In this document: positions 42,692-52,338 of the stretch, piece after piece
Numbering within the stretch: the first letter of the stretch is position 1
Layout of the letters: each line of letters opens with the position of its first letter
Source of the DNA: an uncultured Eggerthellaceae bacterium
Lineage (GTDB): Bacteria > Actinomycetota > Coriobacteriia > Coriobacteriales > Eggerthellaceae
Assembly (NCBI GenBank): GCA_903789415.1
Contig: CAIFEG010000010.1
Span: forward strand, 1-58,000
Reading direction: 5' to 3'
DNA length: 58,000 bases
Program-made: the position numbers and the translations under genes
Notes under the pieces: model-generated
What the model was told of the DNA's origin: nothing
Seen by the model: only the letters and a program-made list of their open reading frames with translations
Database searches by the model: none

Positions 42692-43390
42692 TTATTTGCG
42701 AAAACGATATCCATACCCGCGAACTGTTTCCACCATACCCGGATCGTAGCCCGCTTCTGCGATTTTATCGCGCAAGCGTTTGATGTGCGTATCAACCGTT
42801 TTTGTCTCAGTCAGATATTCCCATCCCCACGCATCGTGGAGAAGATCTTCACGGGAAACTACCTTGCCAGCGTTCTTCATTAAGGCGGCCATCAGCTCGA
42901 ACTCGCGAGGCGTAAGATTAATCTCGCCCTTGTCACCGGTTGCCGTATGAGCGTCTTCGTCCAAAGTAATTCCGCTTGCGGTAAGTTTATGATCGGGCGC
43001 CGGCGCATCTTTGCCACGGCGAAGGAGCGCACGAACACGCGCAATGAGCTCGCGCAAACCGAATGGCTTTGCCAGGTAATCGTCGCCGCCAATTTCGAGT
43101 CCAACTACTTTATCGAGTTCGGTATCGCGTGCAGAAAGGAAAAGCACCGGTGCGTTGGTGAAACTGCGCAGGCGGCGACACAACTCATACCCGTCCATTC
43201 CCGGAAGCATAATATCCAAAATGAACAGGTCGTAATTATTTTCCTTAGCCATCTTGAGCGCTTTTTCGCCATCATCGGTGGTATCTACTCGAAAGCCTTC
43301 TTTTTTCAAGGCGTAACTTACAAAATTTGTAATACTCTCTTCATCGTCAACCGCGAGAATATATCCCTGGTTCTCGTTATTATCAGCCAT
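42692..43390 (-). CDS. OmpR/PhoB-family response regulator
   Basis: A 232-residue two-component regulator: receiver with AVDDEE, phosphorylated Asp in FILDIMLPGMDG, and the Lys in AKPFG; then a winged-helix DNA-binding domain with LTPREFELMAALMKNAGKVVSR and VRGYGYRFRK. AGGAG precedes ATG 43390. The kinase follows on the same strand after about 33 bases. Confidence 0.95.
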   Translation of the reverse strand: MADNNENQGYILAVDDEESITNFVSYALKKEGFRVDTTDDGEKALKMAKENNYDLFILDIMLPGMDGYELCRRLRSFTNAPVLFLSARDTELDKVVGLEIGGDDYLAKPFGLRELIARVRALLRRGKDAPAPDHKLTASGITLDEDAHTATGDKGEINLTPREFELMAALMKNAGKVVSREDLLHDAWGWEYLTETKTVDTHIKRLRDKIAEAGYDPGMVETVRGYGYRFRK

Positions 43391-43717
43391 AAAATTGCTC
43401 CTGACTCATCGAAATGTGTAGTGTTACACGCACCTTGCAAAACACTGAGTGCTGAGCTTACGCGCGACCACTTGGAGTACATCTAGCTTGTATTATATAT
43501 ACATTGACCCGTGCATATATCCCTCTAATTTGCTGTTAGTGAGGTGTTGCACGGAATGCACAATTTATGGATGTTGTGTACTACATATTTTTATCGCACC
43601 TGAGTAATATGGTCTTGAAAAGACATGGCTATATGCAAACGCATATCTCTAGTAGAACGCGGCTGGTTCGGTACAACCTGATAGCTTGTTACGAGAGGGT
43701 GCACAGGAAGGAACTAT
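43391..43717. promoter_or_regulatory. Divergent gap between the response regulator and coaX
   Basis: A 327-base gap without a credible gene. TTGGAG (43472-43477) and TATATA (43494-43499), 16 bases apart, form a possible plus-strand promoter about 200 bases before coaX. A GTGTA/TACAC small inverted repeat lies at about 43419-43432, near the response regulator start. GCACAGGAAGGA just before 43718 is the coaX ribosome site. Confidence 0.4.
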
Positions 43718-44533
43718 ATGCTTCTCGCCATCGATGTTGGAAATACGCAAACTGCGATTGGTGTGCACGGAAATGGTGAATGGAAACACGTCTGGCGTAC
43801 GCGCACATCAACTAATGAGACGTATGATGAGCTCCATGCCAAGCTTCTGGCACTTTTTACTACTGCGGGAATCCAAACTTCAAAAATTCATGGCGTCGCT
43901 CTTTCTTCGGTCGTACCTTTTTTGACGGATACCTGGAAAATTGCGGTTCACCACATGTTCCATTTAGAACTTATCGAATCAACGCGTAACAATGCCGAAG
44001 GACTTGTGAATTTTTCAGCGTATGCTCCAGGAGACCTAGGCGAAGATCGTATCGCTGATTGTGTAGGTGCACATAAGCTTTATGGCGACCCCGTGATCGT
44101 GGTTGATTTCGGGACGGCTACCAACATGGAAGCGATTGATGCCATTGGTCATTTTCGCGGCGGCGTTATTGCTCCGGGCGTTCGTACTTCTATGAATGCT
44201 CTCGTACATGGCGCAGCTTTGCTCCCTGAAGTTGGCTTGGAACGACCTCCTGTTGTGCTTGGGCTCTCTACGCAAACAGCAATGCAGGTGGGCATCGTAT
44301 ATGGTGAAATTGAACGTGTAGATGGTATTGTTCGTCGTATTTGGAAACAGCTGGGCTATGGAAAAACACGCGTAGTAGCTACCGGCGGTCTTGGAAATGC
44401 AATGGGTCCGATGTGTGAAACAGTGACCGATATCAACAATAAACTCACCTTGCAGGGGCTTCGTTTTATTTACGATCATGTGCTGTTTAAGACCCATACA
44501 ACACCAGAGGACTATATCTTAAAGACCTCCTAA
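43718..44533 (+). CDS. coaX: Type III pantothenate kinase
   Basis: A 271-residue CoaX, first enzyme of coenzyme A synthesis, insensitive to CoA feedback in known members. Motifs are [14 protein letters not shown] (phosphate loop), [29 protein letters not shown] and the C-terminal [16 protein letters not shown] precedes ATG 43718. Confidence 0.95.
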   Translation: MLLAIDVGNTQTAIGVHGNGEWKHVWRTRTSTNETYDELHAKLLALFTTAGIQTSKIHGVALSSVVPFLTDTWKIAVHHMFHLELIESTRNNAEGLVNFSAYAPGDLGEDRIADCVGAHKLYGDPVIVVDFGTATNMEAIDAIGHFRGGVIAPGVRTSMNALVHGAALLPEVGLERPPVVLGLSTQTAMQVGIVYGEIERVDGIVRRIWKQLGYGKTRVVATGGLGNAMGPMCETVTDINNKLTLQGLRFIYDHVLFKTHTTPEDYILKTS

Positions 44534-44627
44534 TCAAACTGTTGAAGTAAACATAATATCTGAATTGGGATATCGAAGGTTTTTCAGATATACGTGTATT
44601 GATAAAATTAACTCAGGTAGAAGGGCC

Positions 44628-44652
44628 CGCGCCTTGCATGCAGGTGAGCGCG
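44628..44652 (+). terminator. GC-rich hairpin between coaX and fhs
   Basis: CGCGC (44628-44632) pairs with GCGCG (44648-44652) around a loop that contains TGCATGCA; it is followed by AGTTTTA. It could end coaX or act in the fhs leader. No tetrahydrofolate-riboswitch core was recognised. Confidence 0.4.
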
Positions 44653-44711
44653 AGTTTTATGTATACATCTATGTTGTGTTCCATCGGGTTTTGTCGAGAA
44701 AGAGGTTTGTC

Positions 44712-46379
44712 GTGCAGTCAGACATCGAAATCGCGCAGGCAGCGCATCCCCTGCCAATTACTGAGATTGCAAAGCGCGCCGGAGTTCCACAAGATTGTCT
44801 GGAGCTTTACGGAAACTACAAGGCTAAAGTTGACTATCGAATGCTTGCACAAAAATCGTATACACCCGGCAAGTTGGTGTTAGTTACCGCCATTAATCCA
44901 ACACCTGCAGGTGAAGGTAAAACCACAACAACGGTGGGCTTGGGCGACGCGATGCGCATCTTGGGCAAAAATACCGTCATTGCTTTGCGTGAGCCCAGTT
45001 TAGGTCCGGTATTTGGCATTAAAGGTGGCGCTGCGGGAGGCGGCTATGCTCAGGTAATTCCGATGGAAGATATCAACCTGCATTTCACCGGTGACCTGCA
45101 TGCGATTACCGCGGCAAACAACTTGCTTGCTGCCATGTTGGACAACCACATTAAACAGGGAAACCAGCTGGGCATCGATGTGCGCCGCATCACCTGGAAA
45201 CGCTGTATGGATATGAACGACCGTGAACTTCGCCACATGGTGGTAGGTCTTGGTGGTATCGCAAACGGCGTTCCTCGTGAAGATGGATTCGACATCACTG
45301 CTGCCTCTGAGATTATGGCAGTACTGTGCTTGGCAACCTCTATTTCAGATTTGAAAGCACGGCTTGCGCGGATTGTGGTTGGCTATACCTTTGACGATCA
45401 GCCGGTTACGGCGGGTGACTTACACGCGCAGGGAGCGATGTGTGCGCTTCTGGTTGATGCGTTGAAGCCAAATTTAGTGCAGACGCTTGAGGGCACGCCC
45501 GCATTCGTCCATGGAGGACCATTCGCCAATATTGCCCATGGATGCAATTCGGTTATGGCAACCAAGATGGCATTAGCTCTTGGCGATTACTGCATTACGG
45601 AGGCCGGATTCGGTGCAGACCTTGGAGCCGAAAAATTCTTCGACATTAAGTGTCGGATGGCAGGGCTGAAACCCGACGCAGTGGTTGTGGTGGCAACCGT
45701 TCGTGCGCTGAAATCTCACGGCGGAGTGGCGAAAGCCGATCTTGGGACGGAAAACCTCTCTGCACTTGAGGCGGGACTTTCGAACCTCTTACAACATGTG
45801 GACAACATTAAAAATGTCTACAAATTACCGTGCGTGGTGGCGGTTAATCAGTTCCCCAGTGATACCCAGGCCGAAATTGATTTACTCATGGAAAAATGTG
45901 GCGAAAAAGGCGTGGGCGTCGCGCTCTCGCAAGTGTGGGAAAAGGGCGGCAAAGGCGGCATCGATCTGGCAAAACAGGTTATCAATTTATGTGAAGAGCC
46001 GAATGACTTTTCATTTAGCTACCCTCTGGATGCCTCGATTAAAGAAAAAATTGCCGATGTGTCCCAGCGCATTTATCATGCCGATGGCGTGGTGTATGAA
46101 GGAAAGTCGGAAAAAGAAATCGCACGTTTGGAAAAACTTGGGTTTGGTAAGCTTCCTATTTGCATCGCGAAAACTCAATACAGTTTCTCCGATGATGCGC
46201 AAAAGCTTGGCGCACCGCGTGGATTCAATATCCATGTGCGCGATGTGAAGGTAAATGCGGGTGCAGGATTTATCGTTGTACTCACCGGTAACGTGATGAC
46301 GATGCCGGGACTGCCAAAACACCCTGCGGCAGAGGCGATTGATGTAGACGAAAACGGAAAGATTTCGGGACTGTTTTAG
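44712..46379 (+). CDS. fhs: Formate--tetrahydrofolate ligase
   Basis: A 555-residue enzyme making 10-formyl-THF from formate, ATP and THF. Typical blocks are [17 protein letters not shown] (ATP loop), [22 protein letters not shown] in part, and [13 protein letters not shown]. It heads the one-carbon run fhs-fchA-folD. GTG 44712 is used because AAAGAGG lies six bases upstream and the N-terminus then matches the family; the frame stays open upstream to 44565 but without such a site. Confidence 0.95.
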   Translation: MQSDIEIAQAAHPLPITEIAKRAGVPQDCLELYGNYKAKVDYRMLAQKSYTPGKLVLVTAINPTPAGEGKTTTTVGLGDAMRILGKNTVIALREPSLGPVFGIKGGAAGGGYAQVIPMEDINLHFTGDLHAITAANNLLAAMLDNHIKQGNQLGIDVRRITWKRCMDMNDRELRHMVVGLGGIANGVPREDGFDITAASEIMAVLCLATSISDLKARLARIVVGYTFDDQPVTAGDLHAQGAMCALLVDALKPNLVQTLEGTPAFVHGGPFANIAHGCNSVMATKMALALGDYCITEAGFGADLGAEKFFDIKCRMAGLKPDAVVVVATVRALKSHGGVAKADLGTENLSALEAGLSNLLQHVDNIKNVYKLPCVVAVNQFPSDTQAEIDLLMEKCGEKGVGVALSQVWEKGGKGGIDLAKQVINLCEEPNDFSFSYPLDASIKEKIADVSQRIYHADGVVYEGKSEKEIARLEKLGFGKLPICIAKTQYSFSDDAQKLGAPRGFNIHVRDVKVNAGAGFIVVLTGNVMTMPGLPKHPAAEAIDVDENGKISGLF

Positions 46380-46429
46380 CCCGATTTTGTACGCAATTAA
46401 TGCGGATTGAGCGGTACGTAAGGAGCGGC

Positions 46430-47041
46430 ATGAAGATAGATACGGAGTTTCTCGAGCAACTCGCAAGCCCAAAACCAATGCCAGGTGGAGGAGGAGCGTG
46501 TGCATATGCCGCCGCGCTTGGTGCCGCCCTTGCTCAGATGGTAGGGAACCTCACCGTCAATAAACCTGATTTCGAACAAGATCGTGCACGCGTGGCGCTT
46601 GAGAAACTTGCGGTTCATCGTGAGCGCCTGATTTCGTTGATAGGTGAAGACACTCGGGCGTACATGCCGCTTGCGCGTGCGTATAAAATGCCGCACGAAA
46701 CGGATGCACAACGTGAGGTTCGCAACCATCGCATTCAAGTGACACTTATTCCTGCATGCGAAACGCCGCTTCGTATCATGGAAGAATGCAAAGCTGTCAT
46801 CGAACTTTGCGATGAGCTAGCCAAAATTGGGCCTCATATGACACTTCCCGATGCGGGGGCAGGAGCACTTTTGGCAGAAGCAGCTCTGCATGGCGCCTCT
46901 CTTGACGTATACATTAATGCACATGCGCTCACAGATCGTGATCGTGCACAAAAGTATACCGATAAGGCGGACGCGCTTGCGGCGGACATTAAAGGCAAAG
47001 CACAAGCTGTCTATGACAGCGTTCTGAAAGAAGTGCGTTAG
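46430..47041 (+). CDS. fchA: Methenyltetrahydrofolate cyclohydrolase (FchA, FTCD_C family)
   Basis: A 203-residue all-helical protein of the formiminotransferase-cyclodeaminase/cyclohydrolase family. It shows FLEQLASPKPMPGGGGACAYAAALGAALA (first 35 residues, in part) and, later, DAGAGALLAEAAL. It interconverts 5,10-methenyl-THF and 10-formyl-THF. It is placed between fhs and a folD whose cyclohydrolase residues are lost, so it probably carries this step alone. ATG 46430 follows AAGGAG. Confidence 0.9.
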   Translation: MKIDTEFLEQLASPKPMPGGGGACAYAAALGAALAQMVGNLTVNKPDFEQDRARVALEKLAVHRERLISLIGEDTRAYMPLARAYKMPHETDAQREVRNHRIQVTLIPACETPLRIMEECKAVIELCDELAKIGPHMTLPDAGAGALLAEAALHGASLDVYINAHALTDRDRAQKYTDKADALAADIKGKAQAVYDSVLKEVR

Positions 47042-47989
47042 ATGCCAGAAATTTCCAGTCAAAAAAGCGCGGGGTCTCATTCAGACGCGCAAAAGAAATC
47101 CTGCGCACGTAAGCTGTATGGAAAGCCGGTTGCGCAAGAACTTCTTTCTGATGTCGCTGCACGTGTTCGCCGGCTTGCCGCTGACGGTGTTACTCCGTGT
47201 TTGGCAATCGTTTCGGCGGGGGAAGATGGCGCAAGTTCCACCTACGAGGGTTCGCTTATCCGCAGGAGCGATGCACTTGGGATTGCAACGCGTCAGATAA
47301 AAATTCCCCACGCCGCAACGCAGCAACAAGCAGAACAAACCATTGCGCGCGTTAACAGCGACCCGACGATTTCCGGATGCCTCATATTGCGCCCGCTTGA
47401 TGCGTCTCTTGATGAAAATGCGGTTTGCGATGTGCTCGAAAGCAAAAAAGATGTCGATGGCATTTCTGCGGCATCACTTGCGAGCGTTTTTTCGGGGCGC
47501 GGTTTTGGGCTTCCTCCGTGCACGGCCGAAGCGTGCGTGCGCGTTCTCGACTATTACGGCGTTGATGTGCGCGGCAAGCATGTGGTCATCGTTGGGCGCA
47601 GCCTTACCGTTGGCCGTCCGCTTTCGATGATGCTGCTGGCGCGCAACGCAACGGTGACCATCTGTCATTCGAAAACGGAAAACACCGAAGAGCTTTGCCG
47701 CCATGCCGATGTAGTGGTGTGTGCGACGGGACGCGCAAAAGCATTTGGAAAAGCGTTTTTTAGCCCTGGTCAAACTATTTTGGACGTGGGAATCAATTTT
47801 GATGATGCAGGGAAGCTGTGCGGCGATGTCAATGCTGCAGAAATCGAAGATATTCCGTGCGCATATACACCCGTTCCTGGTGGTATAGGTGCCGTCACCA
47901 CTGCGGTAACAATGGAACATGTGGTTCGCCTCGCCGAATATCAAAAAGAACGCCAAAGAAAAAGCGAGAAAAAGCAGGCCGATGAATAG
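47042..47989 (+). CDS. folD: FolD-family methylenetetrahydrofolate dehydrogenase, cyclohydrolase residues missing
   Basis: A 315-residue FolD homologue beginning right after fchA. The NAD(P) domain is intact: GRSLTVGRPLSMMLLA, TICHSKTEN, DVGINFDD, PVPGGIGAVTTA; KDVDGI and PCTAEA are kept. In the active site, the usual YVxxKxK is YEGSLIR, so the catalytic lysine is Leu; the usual VQLPLP is ILRPLD, so the Gln is Leu too. These residues are needed for cyclohydrolase activity in characterised FolDs. I infer a dehydrogenase-only enzyme working with FchA. Confidence 0.9.
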   Translation: MPEISSQKSAGSHSDAQKKSCARKLYGKPVAQELLSDVAARVRRLAADGVTPCLAIVSAGEDGASSTYEGSLIRRSDALGIATRQIKIPHAATQQQAEQTIARVNSDPTISGCLILRPLDASLDENAVCDVLESKKDVDGISAASLASVFSGRGFGLPPCTAEACVRVLDYYGVDVRGKHVVIVGRSLTVGRPLSMMLLARNATVTICHSKTENTEELCRHADVVVCATGRAKAFGKAFFSPGQTILDVGINFDDAGKLCGDVNAAEIEDIPCAYTPVPGGIGAVTTAVTMEHVVRLAEYQKERQRKSEKKQADE

Positions 47990-48000
47990 CCGATGAATAG
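47979..48000. repeat. 11-bp tandem duplication at the folD-tsaEBD junction
   Basis: CCGATGAATAG occurs twice (47979-47989, 47990-48000). The first copy supplies the folD stop codon and the second contains the ATG at 47993. Confidence 0.85.
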
Positions 48001-50902
48001 TACATCGATGAACAACATGCCGATAAACACTCCATATGTCTGGAAAAGCCATTCGGTTGACCAAACGAGACAATTAGGTCGCACGCTCGCTCCATTTCTT
48101 AAACCAAATGATGTTTTCATCTTGTCGGGAGATTTAGGGGCAGGCAAAACCCACTTTGTCCAAGGTGTGGCAGAGGGTCTCCATATTAAAGATGATGTCA
48201 CAAGCCCCACGTTTGACCTGATTACCACGTACTCACGAGGGCGCCTTACCCTTAACCATGCCGATTTGTATCGCCTCGATCACCCCGACCAGCTCGATGA
48301 TATTGGCTACTGGGACGCACTCGAGAGCGGAGCGGTGAACTTCATTGAATGGGGAAATCGTTTTGCTGACGCAATCCCCGAAGAGCATATCGAACTTCAG
48401 TTTACTGTTTTGCCTAATGGTACGCGGATCATTACGGCACTGCCGCATGGAGCGCGCTACGAACAGCTTGCCCGCGCGTGGCATCATGCGACCGAATCGC
48501 TTGGCGTAAAAGAGCAAAAAGATACTCCGGTATCCCAGCAACCGAACGATTCAGCTCATCCTGAGGCGCCATCTATTGAGCTTGACTATGCAGGTGAAGT
48601 GAAACCAGATGAAGTGAAGCCAGCAATCCTAGGAAACGCGGGCACTACTTTGCCGCAGCTGCATTCAGATCTCAGCAAAGACTATATTTTGGCAATGGAT
48701 ACTTCTAACGAGTCGGTCGCCATTGGCCTGGGTAAACTCGACCCACAAACAAAAACGGTCACGACAGCGGCAAGCGTCCATTTCCATACCCATCGCGCAT
48801 CAAATGAGCAATTGCTTCCGCAGGTTGACATGCTCATGCGTCGTGCAGGAATCGAACGCGGACAAATTCGTGCCGTTGCAGGGGGAAGAGGCCCTGGATC
48901 GTTTACCGGTGTGCGTATTTGTCTTTCGACCGCAAAGGGCATCGCATCGGCGCTTCACGTGGCACTTGTTGGGGTTTCGACCATGGATGCGGTGGCATAT
49001 CGCCTGTTTGAGCAGGGAAAGCGCGGGCAAACGTTGGTGCTTGCTGATGCGATGCGCAAAGAGGTGTATCCCGTGCGCTATCTGATCGACGACGAGGGCA
49101 TCCACCGTCAAAATGACGATACCGTTATTAAGGCGGCGCTCGAGAGTGAGATGCTGCACGCCCAGCTCAAACAGAACAATGCCGATGGAGACGTTGCCGC
49201 GGGTGAGAAGGCTGATGGCGCATCGGGAATTGTTTCATCGGGAACCGATACATCTAAAACTGATACATCTAAAACTGATCCATCTAAACCAAGTGGCGTA
49301 CTGACCACTGGTGGTATTCTAACCACCGGCGATGTGTTGATTACGGGCGATGCGCTCGTAAAATATATGGATCTCTTTGGTGATCTGGGGCAAGTCGCAG
49401 ATAAGGAACTCTGGGTTGCATCCGGCGCTTCGCTTCTTGCCTGCGTGCAAGATGAATGGCAGCGCGGCTTAATTGACCCTTTTGATGTTGACCGTCATGA
49501 TCCTTCGCTCCTGCTGCCCGTATATACACGTCTGTCGGATGCGGAAGAAAACGAAAAGGCACGGGCGCATAATAGCGAGTCGCGCGATCTGCGCACCGGT
49601 GTCCAACATGAAGGCGAGCGCGTTGATGCTCCTGTTGCATCGGCAACATCTTCAAAGCAGGTTGCGGGTATGGATCTTTGGATTGACCAGCAACAAAATG
49701 TTGATCGCGGCAATGAAGATGAACACGGCGAACGTACTGCGCAACTTGGGCAAGCCGTTCAAAACGAACAATCCAGCCAAACCGTTCAAGCCGGACAATC
49801 CGAACGGCCCGCGCAAACCACGCCACCGGTCGCCTCCAGTGCACAAGAAATACCGCACACTATTCGTCCGCTGATTCTTGCTATTGAGTCAAGCTGTGAT
49901 GAAACAGGGGCAGCGATTGTCGACGGCAACGGCGATATCGTTTCTGATGTTGTGGCAAGTCAAATTGATTTTCATGCCCGTTTTGGTGGCGTCGTTCCCG
50001 AGATCGCGAGCAGAAAACATATCGAAGCGATCTGTGGGGTCACTCAAACATGTCTGGAGAGAGCGGCAACGCACCTTCATGTCGATCACCTATCGTGGCG
50101 AGATCTCGATGCGGTCGGCGTTACGTATGCGCCCGGTTTGGTTGGCGGTCTTGTTGTGGGCGTTGCCTTCGCCAAGGGTGCATCATGGGCTGCAGGAATT
50201 CCGTGTATTGCAGTAAACCATCTTGAAGGGCACATGTATGCGAACCGCATCACGCATCCCGACCTAAAACCTCCCTTTGTTGCATCTCTTATTTCGGGCG
50301 GCAACACGATGTTGGTGCACGTGCGTGACTGGGGCTCATACCATGTCATGGGGCAAACGCTTGATGATGCTGTCGGGGAAGCGTTCGACAAGGTTTCGAA
50401 GGCGCTGGGACTTGGGTATCCCGGTGGCCCCATCATCAGCAAGCTTGCCGCAAAGGGCAATCCTCGTGCGATTCATTTTCCCCGTGCGATGATGCATTCA
50501 GGAGATCTGCGCTTTAGTCTGTCGGGCCTCAAAACCGCAGTCATTACCTACATAGAAAAACAGAAGAGGGCAGGCAAAGAGCTTAATCTTCCTGATATTG
50601 CGGCAAGTTTTGAAGCTGCGGTGGTGGACGTACAGGTAAGTAAGGCGCAGCATGCCATACAGATGACGGGCGTCCATGATTTCTGTGTCGGCGGGGGCGT
50701 TGCAGCGAATCCGCAACTTCGCCAAGCATACGAAAAGATGTGTAAGCGCATGGGTGTTCGCCTTACGATGCCGCCCGCATCTGCCTGCACCGATAATGCG
50801 TCAATGATCGGGCTTGTGGCGCTTACTCGTTTTCGGCAACATAAATTTATGCCGCTTGACGGGGATGCGTATGCGCGTGCTGATTTGAATAAGCCGTATT
50901 AA
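47993..50902 (+). CDS. TsaE-TsaB-TsaD fusion (t6A tRNA modification)
   Basis: A 969-residue chain joining three t6A37 proteins. TsaE ATPase: residues about 10-165, Walker A GDLGAGKT (46-53) and TSPTFDLI. TsaB: about 228-525, starting ILAMDTSNESVAIGLG with GGRGPGSFTGVRI. TsaD: about 625-969, starting LILAIESSCDETGAAIVDG with the metal motif NHLEGH (about 742), ISGGNTML and GEAFDKVSKALGLGYPGGP. Low-complexity Ser/Thr/Gln-rich linkers lie within TsaB (TDTSKTDTSKTDPSK) and between TsaB and TsaD (about 540-620). Together they transfer threonylcarbamoyl to A37; TsaC is not in the window. Start may be 47993 or the in-frame ATGs at 48008/48017. Confidence 0.93.
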   Translation: MNSTSMNNMPINTPYVWKSHSVDQTRQLGRTLAPFLKPNDVFILSGDLGAGKTHFVQGVAEGLHIKDDVTSPTFDLITTYSRGRLTLNHADLYRLDHPDQLDDIGYWDALESGAVNFIEWGNRFADAIPEEHIELQFTVLPNGTRIITALPHGARYEQLARAWHHATESLGVKEQKDTPVSQQPNDSAHPEAPSIELDYAGEVKPDEVKPAILGNAGTTLPQLHSDLSKDYILAMDTSNESVAIGLGKLDPQTKTVTTAASVHFHTHRASNEQLLPQVDMLMRRAGIERGQIRAVAGGRGPGSFTGVRICLSTAKGIASALHVALVGVSTMDAVAYRLFEQGKRGQTLVLADAMRKEVYPVRYLIDDEGIHRQNDDTVIKAALESEMLHAQLKQNNADGDVAAGEKADGASGIVSSGTDTSKTDTSKTDPSKPSGVLTTGGILTTGDVLITGDALVKYMDLFGDLGQVADKELWVASGASLLACVQDEWQRGLIDPFDVDRHDPSLLLPVYTRLSDAEENEKARAHNSESRDLRTGVQHEGERVDAPVASATSSKQVAGMDLWIDQQQNVDRGNEDEHGERTAQLGQAVQNEQSSQTVQAGQSERPAQTTPPVASSAQEIPHTIRPLILAIESSCDETGAAIVDGNGDIVSDVVASQIDFHARFGGVVPEIASRKHIEAICGVTQTCLERAATHLHVDHLSWRDLDAVGVTYAPGLVGGLVVGVAFAKGASWAAGIPCIAVNHLEGHMYANRITHPDLKPPFVASLISGGNTMLVHVRDWGSYHVMGQTLDDAVGEAFDKVSKALGLGYPGGPIISKLAAKGNPRAIHFPRAMMHSGDLRFSLSGLKTAVITYIEKQKRAGKELNLPDIAASFEAAVVDVQVSKAQHAIQMTGVHDFCVGGGVAANPQLRQAYEKMCKRMGVRLTMPPASACTDNASMIGLVALTRFRQHKFMPLDGDAYARADLNKPY

Positions 50903-51042
50903 ACTTCGCTGCATATTTGTGTTGCATTGTGCTGCATATTTGTGCTGCGCGTAGTTGTACTGCGCAAAGTTCCGTTTTAGTATGAAGCCTTTAGTGCTCG
51001 TTTTGGTGTTCGCCCACGTTTTGCTTTGAAGAGGAATGATAT

Positions 51043-51828
51043 ATGATTTCTCAATCGCATGACAATGATATAGAAGAAAAATCCGTCGATACCGCCACCG
51101 GAGAGGCAGCTCCTGCGGATATTTCTGAAACTCGCGTCAAATCGGTCTTTAGTGAAATCGCGACGCAATACGAGAAATTTAACCATGTATCAAGCTTTGG
51201 TCGCGATCGTGTATGGCTTGATCGCCTGGTTGAACTTGCGCCGGTCGATTCAAAGACGCGCATGCTCGATGTTGCTGGCGGTACGGGTGAAGTAACGTTC
51301 CGGATGTGCGCGGAAAAGGCACCAGAATCAATCCTTTTGACTGACTACACACCCGCAATGCTTGAGGTAGCGAAAAAGCGCATCGATCGTGGCGATGCAA
51401 AAGGTACACCAGTGCTCACTAAGGTCGTCGATGCTCAGGACATGGCTCTTGCCGATGATTCTTTCGACGTGGTTACGATGGCATATGGAATTCGTAACAT
51501 GCCGAAGCGCATGCAGGCATTAAAAGAAATCTTGCGGGTCCTTCGCCCTGGTGGTACGGCAGTTATCTTGGAATTTTCCACGCCGAAAAACCCCATTGTC
51601 AGGTTTTTCTACCATGGGTATCTTCGGTGGGGCATTCCTGCATGGGGGCAGCATTTCACGGGGCATCGCGATGACTTCGTGTATCTAGCGAAATCTATTC
51701 GCGCATTTCCCGATCAAGAACACTTTTGTGAGATGTTGCGCACTGCAGGGTTCACGAATGTCGAATATCACAATGTAACTTTTGGTGTAGCGGCACTCTA
51801 TCGGGCACAAAAACCAGTGACTGAGTAA
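51043..51828 (+). CDS. menG: Demethylmenaquinone/ubiquinone C-methyltransferase (UbiE/MenG)
   Basis: A 261-residue SAM-dependent methyltransferase with the UbiE/MenG patterns YEKFNHVSSFGRDRVWLD, MLDVAGGTGEVTFR, AYGIRNMPKRMQALKEILRVLRPGG and EFSTPKNP. In a menaquinone-using anaerobe it most likely performs the last methylation of menaquinone. The C-terminus is slightly unusual. AGAGGAATG precedes ATG 51043. Confidence 0.88.
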   Translation: MISQSHDNDIEEKSVDTATGEAAPADISETRVKSVFSEIATQYEKFNHVSSFGRDRVWLDRLVELAPVDSKTRMLDVAGGTGEVTFRMCAEKAPESILLTDYTPAMLEVAKKRIDRGDAKGTPVLTKVVDAQDMALADDSFDVVTMAYGIRNMPKRMQALKEILRVLRPGGTAVILEFSTPKNPIVRFFYHGYLRWGIPAWGQHFTGHRDDFVYLAKSIRAFPDQEHFCEMLRTAGFTNVEYHNVTFGVAALYRAQKPVTE

Positions 51829-51950
51829 CGGGTAATTAAGTATGTATGAAGACACCACAATAAAGCAGATGACAATAGACTGTGAACGTATAAACTAAAG
51901 AGCGCGTATATGTGCGCATGTGTTTGTATGAAGGTATGGAAAGTAGAATT

Positions 51951-52187
51951 ATGGCTGGGAAGAAACCAACGCAAAAAGCAAATCACTCTCGTCAAAAGAT
52001 GAGCACAGAAAAGCGTATGGACCGTGTTGAGCAGGCACGGAAACGCGAAGAGGCGCAAAAAGCTGCTGCTGAACGAAAGCAGCGAGCACGCAAAATTGCT
52101 ATTGTCGTGATATGCGTGATTTTGGTTCTTGCACTTGGCGTACCAACAGTGGCACTTTCCTTCTTAAGCGGGTCTGGCGCTGCATAA
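51951..52187 (+). CDS. Small basic coiled-coil protein with C-terminal membrane helix
   Basis: A 78-residue protein not assigned to a family. Residues 1-46 are highly charged (Lys/Arg/Glu/Gln) and probably helical; residues 47-70 (IAIVVICVILVLALGVPTVA) form one membrane helix, with a short glycine-serine end. The layout, tail-anchored with a basic cytoplasmic coil, would fit a protein tied to membrane complexes; it lies between menG and tatA. ATG 51951 has GGAAAG upstream. Confidence 0.7.
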   Translation: MAGKKPTQKANHSRQKMSTEKRMDRVEQARKREEAQKAAAERKQRARKIAIVVICVILVLALGVPTVALSFLSGSGAA

Positions 52188-52338
52188 GTTTTGTTTTTTA
52201 TGCGGTGAAAGATATGCATATTTCACGCGCGCATATATTAGTATTTTCAATTGAAGCTTCTATCGCGGTATACTATTTTCGTTTTGCGCATAACGTGAAG
52301 TTGCGCGCATACCATGATATAGATGATGAGAGGCAATT

